Assembly: GCA_964521075.1 (NCBI GenBank)
Contig: CAZFPI010000073.1
Location: 1-13,844, forward strand
Source of the DNA: Sterolibacterium sp964521075
GTDB lineage: Bacteria; Pseudomonadota; Gammaproteobacteria; Burkholderiales; Rhodocyclaceae
Reading direction: 5' to 3'
DNA length: 13,844 bases
The position numbers were made by a program, and so were the translations under genes. The notes under the pieces were generated by a model. That model ran no database searches, had not been told where the DNA came from, and saw nothing but the letters and a program-made list of their open reading frames with translations. This document shows, piece after piece, positions 1 to 10,400 of the stretch (position 1 is the stretch's first letter; each line of letters begins with the position of its first letter).

Positions 1-75
1 TGTGTGCTGGGCTATCCGATGCTGATCGAATGCCGGACGATAAACGATATCGTCGCCTATCTGGCGCGGCATGTG
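1..75 (+). other. Acyl carrier protein, C-terminal helix only
   Basis: The first 25 codons read LGYPMLIECRTINDIVAYLA and then RHVQ. This matches the last part of a PKS carrier domain, the region usually written as LFEYPTIxALAxYL. The phosphopantetheine serine would lie upstream of the window. An ACP directly ahead of a KS in the same polypeptide means that an earlier module, or a loading unit such as an acyl-AMP ligase plus ACP, is encoded upstream in the same gene. Which of these it is cannot be seen. Confidence 0.7.
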
Positions 76-1347
76 CAAAACGGGGCAGAGCACGCCGCCC
101 TTCCTCTTGCCGAAACGGTCAAAACCCCCGAAGCCCGGATCGCCATCATCGGCATGGCCGGGCGTTTTCCGGGTGGCCAGAGTCTTGATGATTTCTGGGC
201 AACGCTGGCAGAAGGACGCTGTGTCGTCGAGCCTGTGCCCAAGGCCCGCTGGCAAAGCACACGGGGCGATTACGCCATGGGGGTGCTGCCGGAAATCGAC
301 CACTTCGCCGCCGAATTCTTCGGCATTCCGGCAGAAGAAGCGATCATTATGGATCCGCAGCAACGGCTGATGCTCGAAGTGGCCTACGCCGCCATGGAAG
401 ACGCGGGCTACACCGGCGGACGCCTCGACGCACGTCGTTCGGTGGGTGTATTCCTGGGCGTCAGCAGCAACAGCTACATGGAAGAAATCCAGCAGCGTCG
501 CGCCCGGGCCAACCCCGGTTTCCCGGGCGAGCGCGATGCCAGGGAAGTGCGTCACGCCCTCCTGATGCCGGCCAATCTGCTCAACATCGTGGCCGCCCGC
601 ATCTCCCATGCCCTGGACCTCAAGGGCCCCGCGCTGACGACCGACACGGCCTGCTCCTCCTCCCTGGTAGCCTTGCAACAGGCCTGTAACGAATTGCTGA
701 TGGGCAACTGCGAAATTGCCCTGGCAGGTGGCGTCAATCTCCTGCCCACATCTTCGGCGCACGAGCTGCTGGCGCAGGCGGGAGCCTTGTCGGCAGATGG
801 CGTCTGCCGCGCTTTCGATGTCGACGCAAATGGCATGGTTCCCGGAGAAGGGCTGGGGCTGGTCGTCCTGAAACGTCTCGACCGCGCGCTGGCCGATGGC
901 GACCGCATCGACGCCGTTGTCGGAGCCGTGGCCGTGAATAACGATGGGCGTTCCATCGGCATCATGGCACCGACGCCGGAAGGCCAGGAAGCCGTTTTGC
1001 GCCGCGCCCACCAGATGGCGGGCATTGAACCGGCGCAGATCCATTACATCGAAGCGCATGGCACGGGCACACCCATTGGCGACCCGATCGAAGTCCGCGC
1101 CCTGGCGCGCGCCTTTGGCAAACTCGATGCCGATCATTGCGGTATCGGCAGCGTCAAGACCAATATCGGCCATCTGCTGGCCGCAGCCGGGGTGGCCGGG
1201 CTCATCAAGGTATTGCTAGCACTCCGGCACGAACTGATTCCGCCGACCCTGCATCTTTCCAGGCCCCACCCGCTGGTGCGTTTCGAGAAAACGCCTTTCT
1301 ATCCCGTGACGCAGTCGCGCCCCTGGCCCAGAAGCGATGTGCCGCGC
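1..1347 (+). CDS. Hybrid PKS-NRPS megasynthase, left fragment: ACP end and KS (partial at both ends)
   Basis: Frame 1 is open from the first base to the 100-N gap and encodes about 449 residues. It carries the C-terminal helix of an acyl carrier protein, a short linker and most of a beta-ketoacyl synthase. There is no plausible start codon with a ribosome binding site: the GTG at position 4 lies inside the carrier domain, so the gene starts upstream of the window. The KS motifs DTACSSS, EAHGTGT and KTNIGH are all present. The fragment stops at the point where the conserved RAGVSSFG...GTNAHVVLEE end of a KS would begin, so it is cut by the gap and not by a stop codon. The sequence after the gap starts inside a KS-AT linker, so this and the next CDS entry are parts of the same gene. 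The role is polyketide chain extension on a cytosolic assembly line. Confidence 0.95.
136..1347 (+). other. Ketosynthase (KS) domain, C-terminal end missing in the gap
   Basis: The domain starts at RIAIIGMAGRFPGG. The catalytic Cys of DTACSSS is at 652-654, the His of EAHGTGT at 1057-1059 and the His of KTNIGH at 1171-1173, so the condensation triad is complete and the domain should be active. It performs decarboxylative Claisen condensation between the chain from the upstream ACP and the extender held by the downstream ACP. The tail of the domain (the GTNAHVVLEE region) falls in the 100-N gap. The presence of an AT after it in the same chain indicates a cis-AT module. Confidence 0.96.
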
Positions 1348-1447
1348 NNNNNNNNNNNNNNNNNNNNNNNNNNNNNNNNNNNNNNNNNNNNNNNNNNNNN
1401 NNNNNNNNNNNNNNNNNNNNNNNNNNNNNNNNNNNNNNNNNNNNNNN
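1348..1447. other. Assembly gap of 100 N in the KS-AT linker; length is a placeholder
   Basis: Exactly 100 N. The coding frame is 1 before it and 2 after it, so the true missing length must be a multiple of three, which 100 is not. On the left, the sequence ends just before the last conserved KS segment. On the right, it begins at RAAGRAPFAWREHHLVSSLE, which matches the final part of a KS-AT linker (commonly QTGRAPFxxR). By comparison with other KS-AT didomains, very roughly 80-110 residues are missing. Confidence 0.9.
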
Positions 1448-4400
1448 CGGGCGGCTGGTCGCGCTCCGTTTGCCTGGCGGGAACACCACCTCGTCAGCAG
1501 CCTGGAAGACGCCGTCGGAAAACTGTCCCGGGTTGAAACCGGAGCGCCCCACCCCGCCCGGGCCAGCCTCGCAGGCAAGCTGCAAACCGCTTTCCTGTTC
1601 AGCGGGCAAGGTTCGCAGTCTGTTGGCATGGGCGCGCAGCTTTATCGCAGCCATGCCCTTTTTGCCTCGGAATTTGACCGTTGCGCCCGGATCGTGAAGC
1701 AGCTTCGGCCAGAATTGCGCGATCTGCGTGAGCTCGCCTTCGGGGCAGATCCCTGTGCACAGGCAGCGGCTGCTGCGGACGCGGAAGAAACTGAGGACGC
1801 GAATGACTGGCTCACGGATGCCGAATACGCCCACCCGGTTTTCTTCGCTCTCGAATACGCGCTGGCCCGTCTTTGGCAGGCCCTGGGCGTCCAGCCGACG
1901 GTCGTTGCCGGGCATAGCCTGGGGGAATACGCCGCCGCCTGCATTGCCGGTGTCATGGAGCTCGAAGACGCCTTGCGTCTGGTGACCTGTCGCGCCGAAC
2001 TCATCAAAACCCTTGCCGGGGGCAGCATGCTCAGCATCGCGCTGGGTGAAGCCGACGCGCGCGCCCGGCTGGCGGAGAGCGGCCTGGAGCTCGATCTGGC
2101 CGCTGTCAATGGCCGCGACCAATGCGTTGTTGCCGGTTTGCCAGAACTCATCCAGACCTTCCGCGTCTGGCTTGCCGAACGCCGCATTGCCGCCATCGTC
2201 CTGCCCATCGCCTACGCCTACCACTCCCGGCAGATGCAGGCCATCGTCGAGCCTTTCTCGCAGTGTCTGGCGCAAATCTCCCTCAAAGCCCCCCGCATTC
2301 CCTTCGAAGCCTGCATCGACACACCGCATGCCGTCGACTCTGCGGATTACTGGCTGGATCATCTGCTGCATCCCGTGCGTTTTGCCGATGGCCTGCAGCG
2401 GCTGGCTGAGCGCAATCTCCATTTTCTGCTGGAAATCGGCCCGGGCGAGGCGCTGTCACAACTGGCGCGAAGGGAGCTTGGACAAACCGGGCAGCGTGGG
2501 CAGGCTCAGGCCCGGGTCGCCCTGAATGAAGGGCCGCAGATTTTCGCCTCACAAGCCGCGAAGCAGGAACGCAATGACGCGCAATTCCTGATGACGCTGG
2601 GGAATTTGTGGCAGGCCGGAGCAGGCATCGACTGGCAAGCCCTGTTTACCGGATTCTCCGCGCAAACCCGGGCACATATCGTGCCCTTGCCGGTCTACCC
2701 CATGACGCGCCAGCGTTACTGGCTATCGCCGCGCCCGGCGAGCCTTGCCGTAGCGGCAGAACCCGCGCGTCAGTGGGATACCCGGGGGCGTCCGCCAGAA
2801 AACTGGCTTTATGCCTCCGCCTGGCGTGAAAAACCCCTCGGGCAGGGCGGCAGGCAGCCTCTGCCGCAGCGTATCGGCCTGATTGTGGCCACCGATGCAA
2901 AAACATTCTCCCGGCAGCCAGGCTGGGGCGCATCGCTTGTCCGTCTGCTTCAGGCAGAAGGGGTGCAGCTGACGCTCATGGCGACGGATGACGATATCCG
3001 CCACTGGCTCGATGCCTTGCCATCCCGCCCGGAAAAACCGGCCAGACGAGAAGATCCCCAGGATATTCCCGTTCTGTGCGACCTTCGCGCCTGCGCCTTG
3101 CCTGAAGACATCCTGGCATCACTCACTGCCCGGGCCGAACAGACCGCGCACCGGCTGGCAGCACTGCGGGCCTTGTTCGAGATGCTGCAGCAGCATCCTG
3201 GCCACCCCGGCCACCTCCGCCTCCTGCTGGCCAGTGAAGCCGGTGACACGGCGGCTGCCTCTGCCCTTGCCGCCTTCGCGCTTTCCTGGGCGCACAGGCT
3301 TCCTGCCGTGGAACTGCGCCTCATCGACGTGGAAACACCCGAAGCCCCCGGGCAAGCCGGAGCCGGAGCCGGAGCGGTCCAGACGCTGGCAGGCCGTTTC
3401 ATGGCCGAGTTTTCTGCCTCACCGCATGCGGCAATGATTTCCCTGCGATCCGGCCAACGTCGGCAATGGTGCATCGAACCCCTGCCGCCAGGCGATGGCA
3501 TGCCGCGTTACCGTTTCCGCGATGACGGGGTTTACCTGATTACCGGGGCAGTGTCGGGCTCGATGCTCTCGCTCGTGGAATATCTGTCCCGGCATCATCG
3601 CGCCCGTCTTTACCTGCTCCTTGCCACCGTGCCTGCCCCGGACAGCCATGCCGGGCAAGTCTTCTCCCGCCTGCGTGCGGCCCGCTACCCGCTGACGCTA
3701 CTCACAGCAGATGTTTGCGATGCCGCTCAATTGAGCCGGGCCATGACCCAGCTTGCCGGAGAATGCGGAGAAGGAGAAACAGGGCGGCTCGATGGCGTCA
3801 TCCTCATGCCGCCCGAGCCACTCACCTCATCCGCGCCGGATGATATTTTGCAAGCCCTGCAGGCCGTCGCCACGCGGGCAGAGGCTCTTCACCGGCACAT
3901 ACGGGGGCAAGCCTTTTCGCCGGAATGTTTCCTCCTGATTTCTTCCCTGTCCGGTCTGACCGGTGAGCCCGCAAGCCATGAAGCCCCGGAGCTTGCCGCT
4001 GCCCACGGCTTCCAGGCGGGCCTCGTTGCCTGGCTGGCCTCGCAAGGGCAGTCTGCCATCAGCCTGTCGTGGGGAGGCTGGTCGCCGCTTGCGGCTCAGG
4101 GTTCCGGCGGCCTCCACCCCATGTTGCCGCGCCGCGCGCTGGCCTTGCTTGATCGCGCCTTGTCCGCCGGGCCGGAGCAGATCATTCTGGCCAACACCGC
4201 TTACGGTCATTTCGCGCCTTTTGGTTTTGAGCAGGATCTGTCCTGCCTCGTCGCTTCGCTTGCCCTGGCGGGCAGCGAGCCCGGCGATACCCGGCAAGAT
4301 GCCCTGCTGCCCGCTTCCCCGGGCCTGGCCGGGCTGAACCAGGGGCTGGATCGTCTATGTGCCTTGTGCGCCGGGCAGGCCCTCCACGGCCTGATCTGTG

Positions 4401-7400
4401 CTGACGAGCCGCAGACTCTGGCAGAGCTCGCCCAATGGCTGGCTGTTGCGCCGGAGCGGCAAGGCCAGCTTGCCCGGGTGCTCGCCTGGCTGACGGAAGA
4501 CGGGTTTTTGATCCGCGAGGCAGGTGTCTATCGCCTCCGCCAGGAGTTGCCTGGCGCGGATGAGCCTGCTTCTTCGCAAGCGGTTGCCGCCTTCGCGCGG
4601 CAACTCGGCCAGCAGTATCCGGAAGCGGCTTCTGCCATCGGGCTCATCCAGCACTGTCTGGCCTTGTTGCCCGCCAGCCTGCGGGGAGAGCGCGACTTCG
4701 TTCAGGGAGAACTCTGCGGCGAACCGGCGATGCAACTGCTTTGGGAGGACTATCGCACTCATTACCCGGCGCATTCCCTGGCCCATGGGCTGCTGCTGCG
4801 CGCGGTGCGCGGTCTGGCGGCGGAGTGTGCAGAAAAATCTCCTGGCCACAAACTCCGGGTTCTGGAAATCGGGGCCGGGGGTGGAGTTCTGACGGCAGGT
4901 TTGCTGGCCGCGCTGGGCGGGGCAGGGCTGCTCGATGTCTATCATGCGACTGACGCCTCAGCCGACGCCCTGGCGCGAATCTCCGGAGAGCTTGCCGGGC
5001 AATATCCCCAGCTCACGACCAGTGTTCTCGATCTCCGGAATGATGCCACTGCCCAGGGCTTGCCCGTCGAAGGCTTCGATCTTGTCGTTGCCGGGCATGG
5101 CATTCATCTTGCCGCCAGCTGGGCCATCCTCCTGGTTCGTGGCCTGCTGCGGCCGGGTGGCCACTTCCTGCTGGTCGAACCTGTCCGGCCCACGCGCCTG
5201 GCCGAAGCAACCCTGGGTCTGCTCGAAGACTGGTGGATGCTGACGGATGCCCGCCAGCGTCGCGGCTATCCTCTGCTCAACTCCCACGAATGGCAGTCGG
5301 TTCTTGCCGAAGAAGGCTTCCATGTCGCGCTTCACCCCGTGGCCTGGCCGAGTGTTGCCGGAGCGACGCAGGCAAATACAGACACAGATACCGGGCTGGC
5401 CCTGATCCTCGCGGCCACCCCGTGCGCGCTGACCGGGGAGCCCTCGCCCGCCGATAGCGATGAACCTCCGGCCGGGCGTTCGCCCAAAACCCGGCTGGGC
5501 GAAGTGACCGGCCAGATCGAACGGGCACTGGCCAGCGCGGGCGTGGCAGTTGCCGACCCGCAACAATCCTTCTCCGCGCTGGGCCTCGATTCGCTGACGG
5601 CCCTGAAAGTGGGCAATCTGCTGCAGCAAGGCCTGGGCTTCACGCTCTCGCCCTCGCTCCTGTTCGAGCACGACACAGTGGAGCGTCTGGCCCTGTTCCT
5701 CTGCGAGGAAGAATCGGCCCTGAGTGTTGTGGAATCGCGCATTCTGCCTGTGATGCCAGCGGCAGAATATCCGCTTTCCTACGCCCAGCAGCGTCTCTGG
5801 TTCCTGGAACAGCTCACACAAAACACACAAGGCTCACCCGAAGGCGGGAGCGCGCTATACAACGTGCCCACGGCGGTTCGCCTCTTCGGGCCACTCGATC
5901 CGGCGGTGCTCGAACGGGTGTTCAACGAAATCGTGGCGCGTCATGAAACGCTACGCACAACCTTCCTTACCCTGAACGGCCAGCCAAAACAGCACATTGC
6001 CGACCGTCTCACGCTTTCCCTGCCGCTGCAGGATCTGGCTCACCTGAAACCGGCAAAGCAAAAGGCCGGGCTTGCCAGCCGGATATCTTCACACGCCCGG
6101 CAGCCGTTCGATATCTCCACCGGCCCGCTGATTCGTGTCGAACTCTTGCGGCTGGCAGAAAAAGAGCATGTGCTGCTGCTCAACATGCACCACATCATTT
6201 CCGATGGCTGGTCGCTGAACGTTCTTGTGCGCGAAGTCGCCGCTGTCTATGCGGATTTCATTTCAGGCAAGGCGGCTTCCCTGCCGCCGCTTTCCGTGCA
6301 ATACAAGGATTTTGGCCACTGGCAGCGTGAATGGCTCTCGGGTGCGGTGCTGGAACGCCAGTTGCGTTACTGGGCCGGGCAACTGGCCCTTGCCCCGGCG
6401 CGGCTCGAATTGCCCACCGACCGGCCACGCCCGCCGGTGCAGACCCATCGCGGCGCGCGTTTTGCATTCCGGATGGACGCCCATCTTACGGCCGCCCTGC
6501 AAGAACTCGCCCGCCGCGAGGGGGCGACCCTCTTCATGGTACTGCTGGCTGCTTTCCAGACGCTGCTTTCGCGTTACAGCGGTCAGGATGACATTTGCGT
6601 CGGCACACCCGTCGCCAACCGCAATCGCGCTGAAATCGAAGGCCTGATCGGATTTTTCGTCAATACGCTCGTGATGCGTGGCCGGGTGCACCCCGACCAG
6701 CCTTTCACCCGACTCCTGGCCCAGCTCAGGCAGACAGCACTGTCCGGTTTTGCCCACCAGGATTTGCCTTTCGAGCAGGTGGTGGAAGCTGTGCAACCGG
6801 TGCGTAACCTGAGCCACAGCCCGCTGTTTCAGGTGCTGTTCGTCCTGCAAAACGCGCCGCAGCAAGCACTGGCCGCACTCGACCTGCATTTCGAACCGCT
6901 TGACATCGACCCGGGCGTCGCCCAGTTTGATCTCACCCTGAGCCTGCAGGAAAGTAGCAACGGCTCAGGCATGGCAGCCTTCTTCGAATACAACACGGAT
7001 CTTTTCGAAGCCTCGACGATGCAGCGGATGGCGGGGCACTTCGAGTGTCTGCTCCGCTCCATCGTTGCCCGGCCTGATAGCCTTCCGGGCGAGCTTGAAC
7101 TGCTCGGTGCGGATGAGCGCAGGCAGATGCTCACAGACTGGAACGACACACAGGCGGATTTTGCGGAAAACCAGACCTTCCATCGGCAATTTGAACACCG
7201 GGCAAAGCAGCAGCCCCGGGCACTGGCCATCACCTTTGCCGGCTCGAGCCTGAGCTATGGCGAGCTCAACACCCGGGCCAACCAGCTTGCCCGGCACTTG
7301 CAGGCACTTTGCCCCGGCTTGAAGCCGGGGCAGATCGTGGCGATCTGCCTCGAACGCGGGCCGGACATGATCGTCGCCCTGCTGGCGGTGCATAAGGCCG

Positions 7401-10400
7401 GTGCGGCCTATTTACCGCTCGACCCTGCCTATCCGCCGGAACGCATCGGGTACATGCTCGGTGATGCCGCCCCGGCACTGGTGCTCACGCACAGCCATCT
7501 TCGCAGCCTCTTGCCGCCGTCGGCGGCCGGTATCGTCGAACTCGACACCGAAGCCGGAGATATCACCCGACACGCCAAAACCACGCCCGGAAAACCGCTG
7601 GTAGAGGCCTGCGATCCGGCTTATGTCATCTACACCTCGGGCTCGACGGGGCAGCCCAAAGGCGTACTTTTGCATCATCGCGGCCTGTGCAATCTGGCCG
7701 AATGGCAGGGCCGGTATTTCAATGTCGGGCCGCAAAGCCGCGTGCTGCAGTTCGCCTCTTTCAGCTTCGATGCCTGCACCTGGGAAATCGCCATGGCTCT
7801 GGGCAACGGGGCCAGCCTGCATCTGGCCGACCGCAATGATCTGATGCCTGGCGAGCCGCTGCGCGCTTTCATTGAAAACCGGCAGATCACCCATGCCACC
7901 CTCCCGCCCGTGGCCGTCGCCGCCTGGTCGCCCGAGGTTCGGCTGGCGAGCCTGACGCATCTGGTTGTTGCCGGTGAAGCCTGCCCGGCCGCCATGGCGC
8001 AACGCTGGTCGTCCGGGCGGAATTTCTATAACGCCTATGGCCCGACGGAGACAACAGTCTGCGCCACCATCCACGCCTGCCTGCCGGGCGAATACCTCGC
8101 CAGCCCGCCCATTGGCAAGCCCGTTGCCAACATGCAAGCGTATGTACTGGACGCCCGCCTGCAGCCTGTCCCCGTGGGCGTGACGGGGGAGCTCTACATC
8201 GGCGGAAGCGGTGTGGCATCGGGTTACCTCAACCGTCCGGAACTGACGGCGGAACGCTTCATTCCGGACCCTTTCAGCGGTGAAACCGGTGCCTGCCAAC
8301 GCCTGTACAAATCCGGTGATCTCGCCCGCTGGAATGCCCGGGGCGAGCTCGAATATCTCGGCCGGAACGATCACCAGATCAAATTGCGTGGCTTTCGCAT
8401 CGAACCGGGAGAAATCGGGGCGCGGCTCGGAGCCTGTCCCGGTGTGCGCGATGCTGCCGTGCTGGCGCGGGAGGTTCGGCAGGCGGCGGATGGGCCTGCC
8501 GACAAACGCCTCGTGGCCTACCTCACGGCCCGTGACGATTCTTTCGACCTCGATGCGATCAAGGCCAGCCTGCGCGATGCACTGCCGGATTACATGCAGC
8601 CTTCGGCCTGGGTCGTGCTGGAACGCTTCCCCCTGACGGCCAATGGCAAGCTCGACCAGAAAGCCCTGCCCGCGCCGGAACAGGGCGGCGGGGAGCGCGA
8701 ATATCTTGCCCCGCAAGGCGAGATGGAAGAAACCATCGCCGGTATCTGGCAGGACATTCTCGGCGTGGCCCTCGTCGGCCGGCATGACGACTTTTTCGAT
8801 CTGGGCGGTCATTCTCTCCTGATCGTCCAGATGCTCGAACGCCTGCGTCAGGCCGGGCTGTCTGCCGATGTCCGCACCGTTTTTACCCATCCCACCCCGG
8901 CGCAACTGGCCGCCGTGCTGGCCGCTACGCCGGGTGGCGCGGGGGGCGATACTCCGGCGGCAGCCTTCACCCCTCCGCCCAATCTCATCCCCGCCGACGC
9001 GACAGCCATCACCCCCGGCATGCTGACGCTGGCGAATCTCGCACAAGACGAGATCGACGCCATCGTTCGCGCCGTTCCCGGGGGGGCCGCCAATGTACAG
9101 GACATCTATCCCCTGGCCCCCCTGCAGGAGGGCATTCTTTTCCATCACCTGATGAGCCGTGAAGGGGATGCCTACATCCTGCCCGTCCTCCTGCAGGTCG
9201 ACACTCCCGCCCGCCGCGAGGCTTTTCTTGCCGCCTTGCAGTCCATCGTCGATCGTCACGACATCCTTCGCACGGCCATCCTCCGGGAAGGTCTGGCCCG
9301 GCCGATGCAGGTGGTCTTGCGCCATGCCAGGCTGCCGGTCGAAATCCTGACACTCGACCCGACACGGGGCGCGCTAGCGCAGATGCAAGAACGCATGGCC
9401 CCGCAATACAGCCGCATGGACTTGCGGCAGGCTCCGCTGGTGCGTGTGCTGTCTGCTTCTTCCGCTTCCTCATCCTCGCAGGAAGGGCCGCACTACCTTC
9501 TTTTGCAACTGCATCACATCATCAGCGACCACGTTTCCCTGGAAATCGTCCTTCAGGAAGTGCTCGCCACCATGAATGCCCCGACCGGACAGCCTGCGAT
9601 GCTGCCCGAGCCCATCCCCTATCGCGGCTTCGTGGCCCAGGCCCTGTCCGGTTCGGCGCAAGGCCGTGACCAGGCCGCCGAAGCGTTTTTCCGCAGCCGT
9701 CTCGGAGAGGTGGACGAGCCTACCGCCCCCTTTGATCTGCTCGATGTGCACGGCGATGGTGGCCAGATCGAAGAAGCCCGCCTGATGCTCGATGCCACGC
9801 TGGCGCGCCGCCTGCGTCTGGTCGCGCGACAGCATCGCGTGAGTTCGGCCACACTGTTCCATGCCGCCCTGGCCCTCTTGCTCGCAAAAACAGGCGGGCG
9901 TGACGACATCGTGTTCGGAAGTGTGCTCTCCGGGCGTTTGCAAAGCACGGCCGGGGCGGATCGCATGCTGGGCATGTTCATCAACACCTTGCCGATCCGC
10001 CTGAACCTGCAAGGGCTGAGCGTGAGCGAGCTCATCGGGCAAACCCATCAGGAGCTCATCGAACTGCTCAAGTACGAGCAAAGCTCGCTGGCACTCGCGC
10101 AACGCTGCTCTGGCCTGCCTGCCGCCACGCCGCTATTTACGGCCATGCTCAACTACCGGCACAGCTCGGCAGAAGGCCACCAGGGGGCCGGGCTCAATCA
10201 CGTCCCCGGCCTGCAGATTCTCGCCAGCCAGGAACGCACCAACTACCCCTTCACCTTCAACGTCGACGATCTGGGAGATGGCTACGCGCTGGTGACGCAG
10301 ACCGACCGCCGGGTTCCTGCCGCGCGGGTCAATGCCTATTTCACGACAGCCCTGAAGTCGCTGGCAGATGCCCTGGAACAAACGCCCGAAGCCTCCTTGC

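Noticed and set aside
1137..1697. Plus-strand frame 3 and frame 1 continuing past the 100-N gap
   Set aside because: These frames are bridged only by N. After the gap the recognisable KS-AT linker and AT are in frame 2.
1205..2422. 405-codon minus-strand open frame crossing the 100-N gap
   Set aside because: Its length depends on reading through N, and it is antisense to the end of KS and to AT, which have complete motifs on the plus strand.
2725..2801. Possible dehydratase domain between AT and KR
   Set aside because: Only a short linker is present, with no HxxxGxxxxP motif and too little length for a DH.
7310..7332. Intrinsic transcription terminator
   Set aside because: The hairpin is strong but no T-run follows, and the reading frame continues through A1.
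7412..9325. 637-codon open frame on the minus strand
   Set aside because: It lies fully antisense to A1, T1 and the start of C/E1, whose plus-strand motifs are all intact. Long antisense frames are expected in G+C-rich coding DNA, and the protein has no recognisable domain.
9371..9380. Ten-base palindrome gcgctagcgc as an operator
   Set aside because: It is short, inside C/E1 coding sequence and expected by chance in G+C-rich DNA.
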